42,077 nt of DNA from Candidatus Colimorpha pelethequi. Lineage in GTDB: Bacteria > Bacteroidota > Bacteroidia > Bacteroidales > P3. Each line of letters opens with the position of its first letter. Position 1 is the first letter of the stretch. The stretch is from NCBI GenBank assembly GCA_018064245.1, contig JAGHVO010000004.1, positions 1 to 42,077 on the forward strand. Direction: 5' to 3'. The translations under genes were made by a program, and so were the position numbers. A model generated the notes under the pieces. The model was not told the DNA's origin. It saw nothing but the letters and a program-made list of their open reading frames with translations, and did not search any database. This document shows, piece after piece, positions 18,001-25,684 of the stretch.

Positions 18001-18233
18001 CAAGGATTGAAAATTATGAGCGAAACATCGATGAGTGGGAGCAAATATTAGATTATACATCCTACGAAAACACCAAAGAACGTCGTAGATGGGAAGGTGC
18101 CATCCGTCTTGCAAAAGCAAATATATCACAACTCGAACACGATATGGAAGAACACATTAGTCAGATAAACAGCGACCCACAAATCGGAATTGAAAGTGAA
18201 ATAATATCTATCAACCTAATTAGCATTTTATAA
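15039..18233 (+). CDS. SNF2/RapA-like SF2 helicase, first gene of a two-gene cassette
   Basis: The protein has 1064 residues. Residues ~1-50 form a small beta domain (NIGSKVVHLVSGQHGTIIDV), like the Tudor/KOW modules of RapA. The SNF2 ATPase follows: Walker A ADEVGLGKTIEAG (123-135), DEAH at 256-259 and motif III TATPIM (~287). The C-terminal helicase lobe has GSEGLDMQ and the arginine finger EQRIGRIDRFGQQ (~610-622). A very charged linker rich in D, N, K and E lies at ~208-235, between motifs I and II. The C-terminal ~400 residues are alpha-helical and coiled-coil rich, with no known nuclease motif. The stop codon is 2 bp before an Hsp70-like gene. The gene is AT-rich and prefers AGA for Arg, unlike its neighbours, so recent transfer is likely. 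It probably translocates on dsDNA or remodels nucleoprotein. Confidence 0.9.
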   Translation: MAKYNIGSKVVHLVSGQHGTIIDVYPPRRGRQLYKVGWPNGNNDELEVDLGLDCDISDPFERCASGIFGSYSEYAKKNTTFKIKNSNNSTISSLKASKTLFRAYQFKPLLKFLNSPNRRLLVADEVGLGKTIEAGHVMLELKARRELRNVLIVCPKSLQEKWKVELIEKFGLSFKIYESAKDLISELEDHRGDVRAIINYEKIRMKRDDEDNDDDGNNQNSKDKKEKKKKREKDPKKNLIDYLLLKGGRFSLVLCDEAHKMRNSSTQTYKGAEIVMSLADASIFLTATPIMISTENLYNLLHLLDNTRYFNPQIFDNLLQQNKPFIWALTELNHNEPLQEIAKKLSSSEIRTRFSADEKEIYSETTTVGEKFKDDPLFREIIELMNGEDSLQIRAKLQHLLSSMSIMNNVFSRTRKREITTDYTQAERKPHLRKIVLTDDERENFDAVIDEYIEENSYQDYYGETVMAQGAILGLIQKKRQIASSVYAYLNDEDNLEKGIDEFRAKPDSKIDELVRIIEEVFKHGTKKLVVFALFRKTLHYIKLRLAAKGYKSLMIHGLIENRAEILDTFKNDPNPHILLSSEVGSEGLDMQFCNSMVNYDLPWNPMVVEQRIGRIDRFGQQSQVVNIYNLVVADSIQEDIYMRLLDRIGIFRDTIGDLEAILDAPIDASGRMSIQDLYNKLEKELYTSKLTPAEKKRKIEEVQRAIENERENIKHLEEGLTNTLTNDAYFKDEINRILNNNAYVTETELKNYLDSIIRQELTTCNLVEVEPDVYDFKMPLNSPKVLKNFLTTYQPAGDENEVIFSRFKNAIGDKDTLRVTFNQQKAYDNRSLMYLNIYHPIMQASLNYFIKNDDKSKTSFCYALKDEKGVCTTNLYYMAIYQMSMHRIVQGVEKHSETLLPLLYNVANRSIVADKDIVDGLFSKSQVSGIEHNASNSDIDRDMIQDMRYDFAEYISSEIEKKVRELKNQAESERFRNEQQTIEYYKSRIENYERNIDEWEQILDYTSYENTKERRRWEGAIRLAKANISQLEHDMEEHISQINSDPQIGIESEIISINLISIL

Positions 18234-18235
18234 GT

Positions 18236-19606
18236 ATGATTACAATCGGATTGGATTTCGGAACACATCAAACTAAACTGTGTGTTGAGAAGAAAGAAGG
18301 TGTAGAATGTAGTTATAAATTCGTAAAATTTCAAGATGACAAAGGCATAGACCATTATACCATTCCATCTGTTATCAATATTGATAACCGTGGATTGCTC
18401 TCTTATGGATATATTCCCCAAAAAACAAAGGGGAGAATTATCCGGTATTTCAAACAAAGTGTTTTCAGAAGTACCAAAGAGCAACTGATGAGTCAAGAGG
18501 ATGCTATGTACTATTCGATTTGGTATCTGTCATACATCTTATTCGATTTGGAAAAAACATACGGAACAGAGTTTTCCGTGCAAATGGGAGCTCCAACAGA
18601 CAGTGGTCATTATGAAAATGCCAAAAGAATAGCTGTTCAGATACTGGCAAGTGCTTACGGTCTTGTTGAAGAAGTCTTCAATAATGACAAGAATGAGTTT
18701 CTTCAATGTGATGTTGCCACGCTCAAAAAGAAAACCATCATAGTAGACTATACTGATGAGATTAAGGATAATTACGGAATACTCGTTTTCCCCGAAGCAT
18801 ATGCCTGCCTGAAACCACTCACAAGTAGAGGGAAAATAGCAACAGGTATGAGCCTGATGGTAGATATTGGTGGCGGAACAACCGATGTGTCTTTCTTTAC
18901 CATTGAGAACAACCTACCTCAAGTATATGATTTTTTCTCAATCAATAAAGGTTTGAACTACCTCACCAATGTACAACCGGAAGATTATAAAGCATTGTCC
19001 TCTTTTGAACCCAGTCATCATTCCGCTTTGAGCAATTCTTTCAATAACATCAAAGCGGTGTTTGAATCAAACGATGGTGACGGACAACAATGTGAGGGAC
19101 GAAAAGACTCTAATGTGACTTCTGCAGAGGAGATAGATGCTGAAAAAACTAAAATATTTGTAAAAGAATTGAACTCTAAATGCAGCGATTTAATTCAAAG
19201 ATTGCAATTTGAGTTCAAAGAACAAACGATTATCCCTCTATACAGATTAAATGATGCTTTGAAAAACCGACCACTTATTTACTGTGGTGGTGGTAGTACA
19301 TTCAAACAACTCCAAACGAGTTATCACGGGTTTATGGACAAGAAACTGATTTCTCATCAGGAATGGGATATAAAGTCCATTGAAGACAGTGACGATATTA
19401 TCAAAAAGGGACTCTGTCCTATTCTTTCCACTTCTTATGGTCTGGCTATAAGTGTTGCTAATGACAACATTAAGAAATTGCCATTTAAAGATATCTTTGA
19501 AAATATAAGGAGAGTGAAAGAAGAGGAAGATGCCAATGAACGTGAATTATATGAAGCCAGAAACAGATGTACAAATCTTTATGATGATTACGATACCTAC
19601 AAATAG
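18236..19606 (+). CDS. Hsp70/actin-fold ATPase without substrate-binding domain, partner of the SNF2-like helicase
   Basis: The 456-residue protein is an actin/Hsp70-type nucleotide-binding domain. Phosphate-1 is IGLDFGTHQTKLCV (residues 4-17), connect-1 resembles VFPEAYACL (~184), phosphate-2 is VDIGGGTTDVSFF (209-221) and the adenosine motif is IYCGGGSTFKQL (348-359). The Hsp70 beta-sandwich substrate domain and lid are absent, and the last ~40 residues form a charged helix. It begins 2 bp after the helicase stop codon, so the two are almost certainly co-translated. Gene pairing suggests that nucleotide state or polymerisation of this ATPase controls the helicase; that is inference. ParM-like segregation or a chaperone role are alternatives, but no plasmid genes are nearby. 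AT-rich like its partner. Confidence 0.88.
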   Translation: MITIGLDFGTHQTKLCVEKKEGVECSYKFVKFQDDKGIDHYTIPSVINIDNRGLLSYGYIPQKTKGRIIRYFKQSVFRSTKEQLMSQEDAMYYSIWYLSYILFDLEKTYGTEFSVQMGAPTDSGHYENAKRIAVQILASAYGLVEEVFNNDKNEFLQCDVATLKKKTIIVDYTDEIKDNYGILVFPEAYACLKPLTSRGKIATGMSLMVDIGGGTTDVSFFTIENNLPQVYDFFSINKGLNYLTNVQPEDYKALSSFEPSHHSALSNSFNNIKAVFESNDGDGQQCEGRKDSNVTSAEEIDAEKTKIFVKELNSKCSDLIQRLQFEFKEQTIIPLYRLNDALKNRPLIYCGGGSTFKQLQTSYHGFMDKKLISHQEWDIKSIEDSDDIIKKGLCPILSTSYGLAISVANDNIKKLPFKDIFENIRRVKEEEDANERELYEARNRCTNLYDDYDTYK

Positions 19607-19795
19607 AGTAAGAAAATGCTAAATATAATAAAGTGTCGTAAATTATGTATTCCTCTATGGATTACAAGCAGCATTAAGATAAGACTTTACATTTTTTTGT
19701 TTTCATTTTCTCGGTTTTGTCAGTTTTGTGCCGCAACCAGTTTTTTTAGCTTCTTCTTCGCGACTAGACTGCGCCCCTAAGCAATTGTTTTGTTT

Positions 19796-21049
19796 CTATT
19801 TGCTGAAATCCAAGTCTTTGATGAAGTCTTTGAGAAGCGGCCAGATGCCCATATATTTTGCCATAAACTCAATACCGCCTTTGAAATGCTGGTCGGATTC
19901 CAAGTCGGTGAGGGTGGTGTTGCTCCATCGTTCGTGCAGCTCAACGGAGCAAGCATAGGGTACGGTGTTGTCAAGTGGGGAGTGATACAACTGGATGGGT
20001 GTGCTGGGCATAGCGTAGTTCACCAAGGAGTTTTTCCGTGCGGCGGCAATCAGTTTCAGGATGTCCTCATTGTTGTTGTAGTCGGGTGCATAGAAATCGG
20101 GGTGCAAAACCTCGTTTACGTTTAGTCCCAATAGTGTATGCCAGTAGGTGAGTTGTGTAGAGTTGAACAGCAGGTTGTATCCGTTTTCTATCACTTCGGG
20201 GGCGTAGATGTTGCTGTCCGCTACGACAAGGTGTTCGCCGCAAATCATTCCACGGATGAAGAATGGGATGTATCCGTTGCGGTTGTATTGCATGTCGGGG
20301 TCGGCGGTGAATGTGTTGAGGTAGGTGATGGTGTTGTAAGGACCGCCGCCAGCCAAGACATCTACGATGCGGTTCGCCATGCCACGGTGCTCTAATTCAA
20401 GCAGTGTCGCCACCGTTGCGGCGCCTCCTTGAGAATAACCCATCAACTTGATTCCGTCGCCAGTCTTTTCTAGACCTTGCTTTGTCGCCAGGTATTGTTC
20501 AGCCGCCGCTATCATGTCAGCGCAGGTCTTGCCCGTAAGTTCTACATGTAGGTAAGGATGTTTCAAGTCGGAGGTCTGGCTTACGCCATAGCCCAGATAG
20601 TCTGCCATTATGGTCACTTCTCCTTTCATTACGGGGGAGAGCTCTATGGGGAAGCCTACCAAGGTGGGAGCCTCGGCGATGTCCGTTGTGCCATGCTGGA
20701 TACTCAGGATATGGTCGTAGCTTTTGGTGGTAGTGCAATATGCCACTACGCCCGAGGCTTCGACAATAGTGCCATCCATACCTGTGGTGGTGTAGCGGAT
20801 GGTGGCGTAGTTGATGTCCTTCAGTACTGCGAGCAATAATGGCTTGTTGCTTTCCATCTCGGGCACTTGTTCGCAGAAAGCGTCGGCGATATCCATGGCG
20901 TGCAGCACCTTTTCGGTTATAACGCCCCGAAACTCACCCGTTGTGGGTGTCCTGGGTTGTTCGGGTTCAGATTCTTCATCCTTGTTGCATCCTACGAATG
21001 TCAAAGATGCCAATATAAAACAGATAATGAATTTATTGAACTTGCGCAT
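19796..21049 (-). CDS. Secreted lipase-like alpha/beta hydrolase, lipoprotein
   Basis: The protein has 417 residues from ATG 21049; a frame start 33 bp earlier would spoil the signal peptide. A lipobox (LTFVGC, Cys21) predicts a lipid-anchored exported protein. The nucleophile elbow GYSQGG is at residues 204-209 (Ser206), with ADYLGYGVS upstream and PIQLYHSPLDNTVPY near the C-terminus as the likely Asp region; QHFKGG probably holds the catalytic His. The layout fits the secretory lipase family. Substrate is unknown. Base and codon use resemble the core genes rather than the AT-rich cassette upstream, so it probably belongs to the host backbone. It is convergent with the Hsp70-like gene. Confidence 0.85.
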   Translation of the reverse strand: MRKFNKFIICFILASLTFVGCNKDEESEPEQPRTPTTGEFRGVITEKVLHAMDIADAFCEQVPEMESNKPLLLAVLKDINYATIRYTTTGMDGTIVEASGVVAYCTTTKSYDHILSIQHGTTDIAEAPTLVGFPIELSPVMKGEVTIMADYLGYGVSQTSDLKHPYLHVELTGKTCADMIAAAEQYLATKQGLEKTGDGIKLMGYSQGGAATVATLLELEHRGMANRIVDVLAGGGPYNTITYLNTFTADPDMQYNRNGYIPFFIRGMICGEHLVVADSNIYAPEVIENGYNLLFNSTQLTYWHTLLGLNVNEVLHPDFYAPDYNNNEDILKLIAAARKNSLVNYAMPSTPIQLYHSPLDNTVPYACSVELHERWSNTTLTDLESDQHFKGGIEFMAKYMGIWPLLKDFIKDLDFSK

Positions 21050-21132
21050 AATGAGGATTGTTTGATAATGTATAATATGCAAAGATACGAAAACAATTTA
21101 ACAATGGAGAATCCTAATCACCTTTCGCTGTA

Positions 21133-22551
21133 TTACATTAGCCAAAAGTCTTTTACTACATACAGCTCTTGTCTGGCTCGAGTCATTGCTGTATAGATCC
21201 ATTGGTAAACGTAGGGCTTCTCCAGTGCTGGCAAATACCGAGGAATGTCTAAAAACACCTTCTGCCATTCTCCGCCTTGTGACTTGTGGCAAGTTAAGGA
21301 ATAGCCGAAGACGGCTTTGATTGCGTTGAGGAAAGGGTCTTGGAGCATTAAATCGTTAAAAAGAGGTGATTTCTGCTTGATGCCTTTTTTGCTCATCCGA
21401 ACATAGAAATCTTTGTACAGCTCCTTATGCTGTTCAGCGTTCAAGTTAGTCTGGTTGGTGTAAAGAATATCCTCCAGCAATAGTTGGTTGTACACTCTTT
21501 TTGAGAATAGTTCCTCTACTTCTACATCAACAAAACTCATTCCTGCCCGATAAGTCCGATTGACGATTTTCTTCACAACGACCTGATCTCCGTTCATCAG
21601 TCCTGTAGGATAGTTGTTTTGTGTAATCAATAGAAGGTCACCTTCACTTATTGTTTTGTCGTGAATGTTCAGTGCTGGGCGTATGATGTCAGTCACAGCC
21701 TCGCATTGTTTGTTTGAATAGCTGATGAGTGTCGCATCGTTAAAATTCCTGTCGGCAACGGCTTCGAGATACTTGCTATACAGTTCGGCGGACGAATTAA
21801 GAACATGGATGTTTTTGTATCCTTTGAAAGGAAATTTCGCCCATCTCCAGGGTTGTGGATTCATGTATAACTTTCTAACGCAATGAGCAGCTTGAACGAT
21901 GTCGTTGTCGTTACTTTGTCTTACTACTTCAGTCAGCTCAGTTTCCATTGCGTCAATGTCGAAGACCTTTTTTAGATATTGAGCCGACAAAGCGGGTGAC
22001 TCTCCATGTGACGTTGGTGGCAATTGGCAAGCATCGCCGATGAATATAAATTTGCCGTTGGGGTCGTATTCGAAAAGGTCTGAAAGCAATCGACCGCTTC
22101 CAAACTGAGCTTGGAAATCTTTTTTGTCCTTTTCGTCAGAAATCATCGACGACTCGTCGATAATATAGATTTTGTTGGCATCTGAAACAGGTACGAGATC
22201 AAAATTGAGGTATAGTTGTCCGTCGTCATGCATTTCTACGTTTTCGTCAACCAATAGGCTAAGGTCTTGGCTGAGATCCGTAAACTTATAAATGAGGCTA
22301 TGAATTGTAGAAGCTCCGCAGCCAGTGGCATTAGAAAGTATTTTTGCCGCCCTTCCCGTAGAAGCAAGCAGTACATGCTCGATTTCCTTTTCATCTAATT
22401 TCTTGACAAGACTTTTGACAAGCGTGGTCTTCCCTGTTCCGGCATAGCCACGAAGGATATACACCTTGGAATCTTGTGATTCCACAAACTTCATCATTTG
22501 ATCAAAAGCATTCTGCTGACCTTTTGTAAATTGTATGTTCTGTTTGCACAT
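21133..22551 (-). CDS. RecD-like/Pif1-like SF1B DNA helicase
   Basis: The protein has 472 residues. Motifs in order: Walker A GYAGTGKTTLV (35-45), motif Ia LLASTGRAAKIL, Walker B IIDESSMI (130-137), motif III FIGDACQLPP and motif IV VVRQS. The C-terminal UvrD_C_2 segment reads GYSLTCHKSQGGEW, and motif VI is YTAMTRARQELYVV. This is the compact RecD2/Dda-like architecture without RecBC-binding domains, implying a 5'-3' helicase on ssDNA ends. It is followed by the lipase gene 83 bp away. Its promoter carries the same palindrome, at the same spacing, as the promoter of the ATPase-PLD pair upstream. It could be a housekeeping repair helicase, yet the shared operator ties it to the accessory genes. 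Confidence 0.9.
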   Translation of the reverse strand: MCKQNIQFTKGQQNAFDQMMKFVESQDSKVYILRGYAGTGKTTLVKSLVKKLDEKEIEHVLLASTGRAAKILSNATGCGASTIHSLIYKFTDLSQDLSLLVDENVEMHDDGQLYLNFDLVPVSDANKIYIIDESSMISDEKDKKDFQAQFGSGRLLSDLFEYDPNGKFIFIGDACQLPPTSHGESPALSAQYLKKVFDIDAMETELTEVVRQSNDNDIVQAAHCVRKLYMNPQPWRWAKFPFKGYKNIHVLNSSAELYSKYLEAVADRNFNDATLISYSNKQCEAVTDIIRPALNIHDKTISEGDLLLITQNNYPTGLMNGDQVVVKKIVNRTYRAGMSFVDVEVEELFSKRVYNQLLLEDILYTNQTNLNAEQHKELYKDFYVRMSKKGIKQKSPLFNDLMLQDPFLNAIKAVFGYSLTCHKSQGGEWQKVFLDIPRYLPALEKPYVYQWIYTAMTRARQELYVVKDFWLM

Positions 22552-22610
22552 GAAGATTGCTGTTTGAAATGATAAAGTGTTTTGCAGTTGATTCCCAAAC
22601 TTTTCAAGTG

Positions 22611-22645
22611 CAAAAATACAGCCGAAGGGTGCAATGTTTTTGCAC
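22611..22645 (-). promoter_or_regulatory. RecD-like gene promoter with 17-bp palindrome
   Basis: On the minus strand GTGCAAAAACATTGCAC (22629-22645) is followed by 10 bp and then TATTTTTG (22611-22618), a perfect TAnnTTTG box. The start codon lies 59 bp downstream. The same palindrome-N10-box layout precedes the ATPase-PLD pair (25646-25680). Confidence 0.6.
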
Positions 22646-22654
22646 CCTTCGGCT
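22620..22654 (-). terminator. Strong 15-bp hairpin, probable terminator of the ATPase-PLD operon
   Basis: Bases 22620-22634 and 22640-22654 form a perfect 15-bp stem with a 5-base loop. On the minus strand it is followed by TGTATTTTT, and it lies 41 bp after the PLD-like stop codon. Its core is the palindrome shared with the ATPase promoter, so it may act both as terminator and as regulatory site for the next gene. Confidence 0.7.
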
Positions 22655-22695
22655 ATAATAAAGATGTTAGGAATAATGGCTATATGTGCAATGCT

Positions 22696-23685
22696 TTATT
22701 CGTTCAATAGCCGATTGTTTGTAGAACCTATAAAATTACATAATTGGTCGTTTTCAACTCGTCTTTCATTGATTAATTTTTTAGCAATAATAGTATTGCA
22801 TTCAATAAAGTGGAGATGTTCTTTGTCAATTAGGAAATACTGTCTCTTAATAGTGGTGAGATTCTTTGATTTGTGTTTTTTGCCGAATAACTCAAATCCA
22901 GCACCACTGCTAATACAGGCACTATTTGTAATTATCACCCTATCGTGAAATTCTTTGCCTTGAAATCGGAAGATGGATAACGATACTTTTAATTGCGGAC
23001 GGACAGATTGGATCGCTTTTGCCAAAGAATTGTATTTGGCATTCATTTGTTCCTTTGTATAAGAAATGTTGTCTTCGTAAAATATTGTAAGGTGAAACGG
23101 TATCTCCATTGTCTTTGGCAAAAAAGAATCTATTAATTCGTGAAAATCGTATTCAATGGATTCTTGCTTTGCTATCAGATATGGGTCAATGATAACTGCT
23201 GAATTGCATGGGTTTTGTAGAACCGGGATGTCGTACCATTTGTGATATGAATTATCATTCTTGTTAATGGTTATTTCGGTTGGTGCAAAATAACCATTAT
23301 TGGAGAATTCATCGGAAATGGTAGTGAATAGGATTCCTGTACAATCTCTTGTTTTGATAATGTCTTTGTTCTTTTCCGAGATGAGGAAGGTGTCTTTGAA
23401 GTGTATTTCTGCAAAGTCTATGAGGTCAAGTCCTCCCGTTGGTATCTCCCAATTCTCAGATACTTGCCATTTCCCATCGAAATATCTTTTGGCTATCTCA
23501 AAGGATGGAATGATGCTTTTGCAAATCTCATTGTTGAATGAATCCAATATGATATTTGAAGATAACAGATAGGTGAATCTTTCATACAATTTGGGCTTAT
23601 TTTTAATGGGATAATTGTCGTCTGTCAAGTTCCGGTTCAAGTCCTCCAAATAGCCCCACTCGCAATATATGTTTGGACTATTCAT
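22696..23685 (-). CDS. PLD-like (MITD1 C-terminal-like) protein, putative effector partner of the AAA ATPase
   Basis: The 329-residue protein has no signal peptide or membrane helix. The C-terminal half resembles the PLD-like domain of MITD1-type proteins: a FHLTIFYED strand (197-205), a helix, then LSIFRFQGKEFHDRVIIT with H247-D248-R249, followed by SSGAGFELFGKK (259-270), where MITD1-type domains have G-x-GLDxF. A classical HxK(x)4D motif is not present; Arg replaces the Lys. The N-terminal ~150 residues are not recognised. Its ATG overlaps the ATPase gene by 8 bp, which implies translational coupling and a shared complex. A nucleic-acid or lipid phosphodiesterase is possible; a purely binding role is equally open. 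A strong hairpin terminator follows. Confidence 0.75.
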   Translation of the reverse strand: MNSPNIYCEWGYLEDLNRNLTDDNYPIKNKPKLYERFTYLLSSNIILDSFNNEICKSIIPSFEIAKRYFDGKWQVSENWEIPTGGLDLIDFAEIHFKDTFLISEKNKDIIKTRDCTGILFTTISDEFSNNGYFAPTEITINKNDNSYHKWYDIPVLQNPCNSAVIIDPYLIAKQESIEYDFHELIDSFLPKTMEIPFHLTIFYEDNISYTKEQMNAKYNSLAKAIQSVRPQLKVSLSIFRFQGKEFHDRVIITNSACISSGAGFELFGKKHKSKNLTTIKRQYFLIDKEHLHFIECNTIIAKKLINERRVENDQLCNFIGSTNNRLLNE

Positions 23686-25603
23686 GGCTGTTGAATTTCA
23701 ATTTATACAATTGCATAGTCATGGAATCGGATTCGTCATAAAAGCCATGCCCGAATTCTGCAGATAGATGTCCGTCTGAAAGTATTTGTATGGTTTTTAC
23801 GTTTCCATCGCTTTCTACGTAATGGAGTGATACATCAGAAGTGTTGGTTGTCTTTTCTGCTACCAGTACTTGGAATTTGCGAATCAGGTATTCACTGTGG
23901 GTCTCGATAATGAAGCCTATATGGTGCTTTTGATAAGCTTCCAAGAACATATCTGCCAGTTTGGACTGCATGGCTGGGTGAAGGTGTATTTCGGGTTCTT
24001 CGATGGAGATGAATCCGCGAACACCATGAAGGACTCCATAATGGTCGTTGTGCTGATTGTAGTCGGTGATATCAGCATCATCGCTATACATGTCATATGG
24101 TGGTGGGAAGATTTTCATTTGGATGTTGAGCAAAAGTGAGACCAATTGGGTAATGCCATATCCTTCGTCGGCAAGAAGAACTTCCTCGTCACCCTTTTTA
24201 ATTTTTAGGGTAATGCCATAGCCTTCAGGGGTGGATTCGATAATCAAAGAATCACCGATTCCAAACTCTTTCAACCAACGATTAACAAAAGTTGGAATGT
24301 TTGTCTGGGAAGTCTGCATATACCGACGATAATTACGCAACAAATTAGAAAATTCATCATCGGACTGGTCTAATGTGTACAATCGTTTTGCAGCCACCCT
24401 GTTAGAACTGACATAAACAGGTGTTGACATTGTAATGGATTCATTCAGCAATGACCCAAAGAAGTGGAAGTATGCAAAAATAATATTATTATCAAATATA
24501 AAATCAGGATGCTGTTTTTTGGCAATTTTATATAATGCAAAAATTTTCTGTCTGCCGAAATGGTAAATTGCCAATTCGGTGTCCATCCAAAGGGAGTCTG
24601 GACTGCTGAAATTTGCAACCTCATATTTGTAGAAATCTTCTTCGAGACTACGATAATATTCAATAAAGCTATTGAAATCTGATGCTTCAAATTCTTCAAG
24701 TATTGAAAGTATCTCAGCGTCTTTGTCTTCATTTGTCAAATCAACATGCTTTTCAAACCAATCGCGCATTTCTACTTTGTTCATGCTGCCAATAATATCC
24801 AACAATGGATTATAGAAAATGGTTCTAGTACGGAAACAATTCGTGAGGGTGTCCGTTTTGATTTTTTCAAATGATCCATTGCAATACTTGTTGTATATCC
24901 TACGTTCATCATCGGACACGTTTAACTGGTTGAGACATCCCTTGATTAACAGTAAGTCTTTTTCGAAATTCTCTTTTTTTTCGCCAACTTCTATTAACTC
25001 CTTTGCCTGTTCGCGATTGTTCAAAATATGTTCGGCTAAGATAATCTTTGCGTTTTTATCTTTTTCGCATTCTAAAAGAAGCCATTTGTAAAATGAGTTG
25101 TTCAATAATTGAAAATTAACAATCTCGGGTTCAAGAAAATGAAATTCACCGTTTTCATTACAATCCCAATCTACCTTGTAACGAACAATGCAATCTCCAT
25201 TGGCATCGTATAACGAATAGGATTTCAAATGTCCATTGTCAATAATGTCATCGTTCCATCTCTCAAAAATCATTTTTACGGTCATCTTTTGAGCAGTCCA
25301 AACCGAATCGTAGGAATAAGAAAGTTCTATTTTCCCATTTTCACCGGCGTTTTTGTTTATCACTTTTGAAAATTTGCCAAGACCGAACTTTGCATTTGTA
25401 TTGGCAAAATCCAATTCAGCATCTGCTAATTTCGTGAACTTTCCATCTAACTTCTTGAGCATTTCCTCCAAAAGTATCTTGGCTTTCACCATGGAACTCT
25501 TGCCGGCACTGTTGCAACCTGTGAGTATTGTGATGGGAGCTATTTGAAAAGTGGCACCTTCTTTGCCAAACGATCTGAAATTTTTCAAAGAGAATGTATT
25601 CAT
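23678..25603 (-). CDS. AAA ATPase of the ABC/SMC-like AAA_15 / DUF3696 type
   Basis: The protein has 641 residues from ATG 25603. Longer frames reach 25669 but would start upstream of the -7 box at 25646-25653. The N-terminus FSLKNFRSFGKEG leads into Walker A GCNSAGKSSMV (residues 29-39). A large helical middle part (~120-420) is unlike known domains. The C-terminal lobe has the signature-like LADEGYGITQLVSLLLN, Walker B FISIEEPEIHLHP and the switch IIETHSEYLIRKF. This is the OLD/RecF-like class used by many two-gene defence systems, where the ATPase senses DNA and releases or activates a partner. No TOPRIM domain is present, so any effector activity would have to come from the overlapping PLD-like protein. 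Confidence 0.88.
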   Translation of the reverse strand: MNTFSLKNFRSFGKEGATFQIAPITILTGCNSAGKSSMVKAKILLEEMLKKLDGKFTKLADAELDFANTNAKFGLGKFSKVINKNAGENGKIELSYSYDSVWTAQKMTVKMIFERWNDDIIDNGHLKSYSLYDANGDCIVRYKVDWDCNENGEFHFLEPEIVNFQLLNNSFYKWLLLECEKDKNAKIILAEHILNNREQAKELIEVGEKKENFEKDLLLIKGCLNQLNVSDDERRIYNKYCNGSFEKIKTDTLTNCFRTRTIFYNPLLDIIGSMNKVEMRDWFEKHVDLTNEDKDAEILSILEEFEASDFNSFIEYYRSLEEDFYKYEVANFSSPDSLWMDTELAIYHFGRQKIFALYKIAKKQHPDFIFDNNIIFAYFHFFGSLLNESITMSTPVYVSSNRVAAKRLYTLDQSDDEFSNLLRNYRRYMQTSQTNIPTFVNRWLKEFGIGDSLIIESTPEGYGITLKIKKGDEEVLLADEGYGITQLVSLLLNIQMKIFPPPYDMYSDDADITDYNQHNDHYGVLHGVRGFISIEEPEIHLHPAMQSKLADMFLEAYQKHHIGFIIETHSEYLIRKFQVLVAEKTTNTSDVSLHYVESDGNVKTIQILSDGHLSAEFGHGFYDESDSMTMQLYKLKFNSHE

Positions 25604-25645
25604 GATTTCGATTATTAGCTGTTCTTGTTTTATTGTTTTCGGATG

Positions 25646-25681
25646 CAAAAGTATTGCCATTGAGTGCAACCTTTTTGCACT
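25646..25681 (-). promoter_or_regulatory. Promoter of the ATPase-PLD pair with 17-bp palindrome
   Basis: On the minus strand GTGCAAAAAGGTTGCAC (25664-25680; one further pair extends the stem to 25663-25681) is followed by 10 bp and the box TACTTTTG (25646-25653). The ATG is 42 bp further on. Palindrome and spacing match the site before the RecD-like gene, with 15 of 17 bases identical. The site begins just after the stop codon of the AlbA_2 gene. Confidence 0.65.
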
Positions 25682-25684
25682 GTA

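Noticed and set aside
22620-22654. Paired hairpins at 22.6 and 25.7 kb as ends of a mobile cassette
   Set aside because: The two palindromes have the same orientation and the same distance to -7 boxes, which fits operators better than transposon ends; no target-site duplication is visible.
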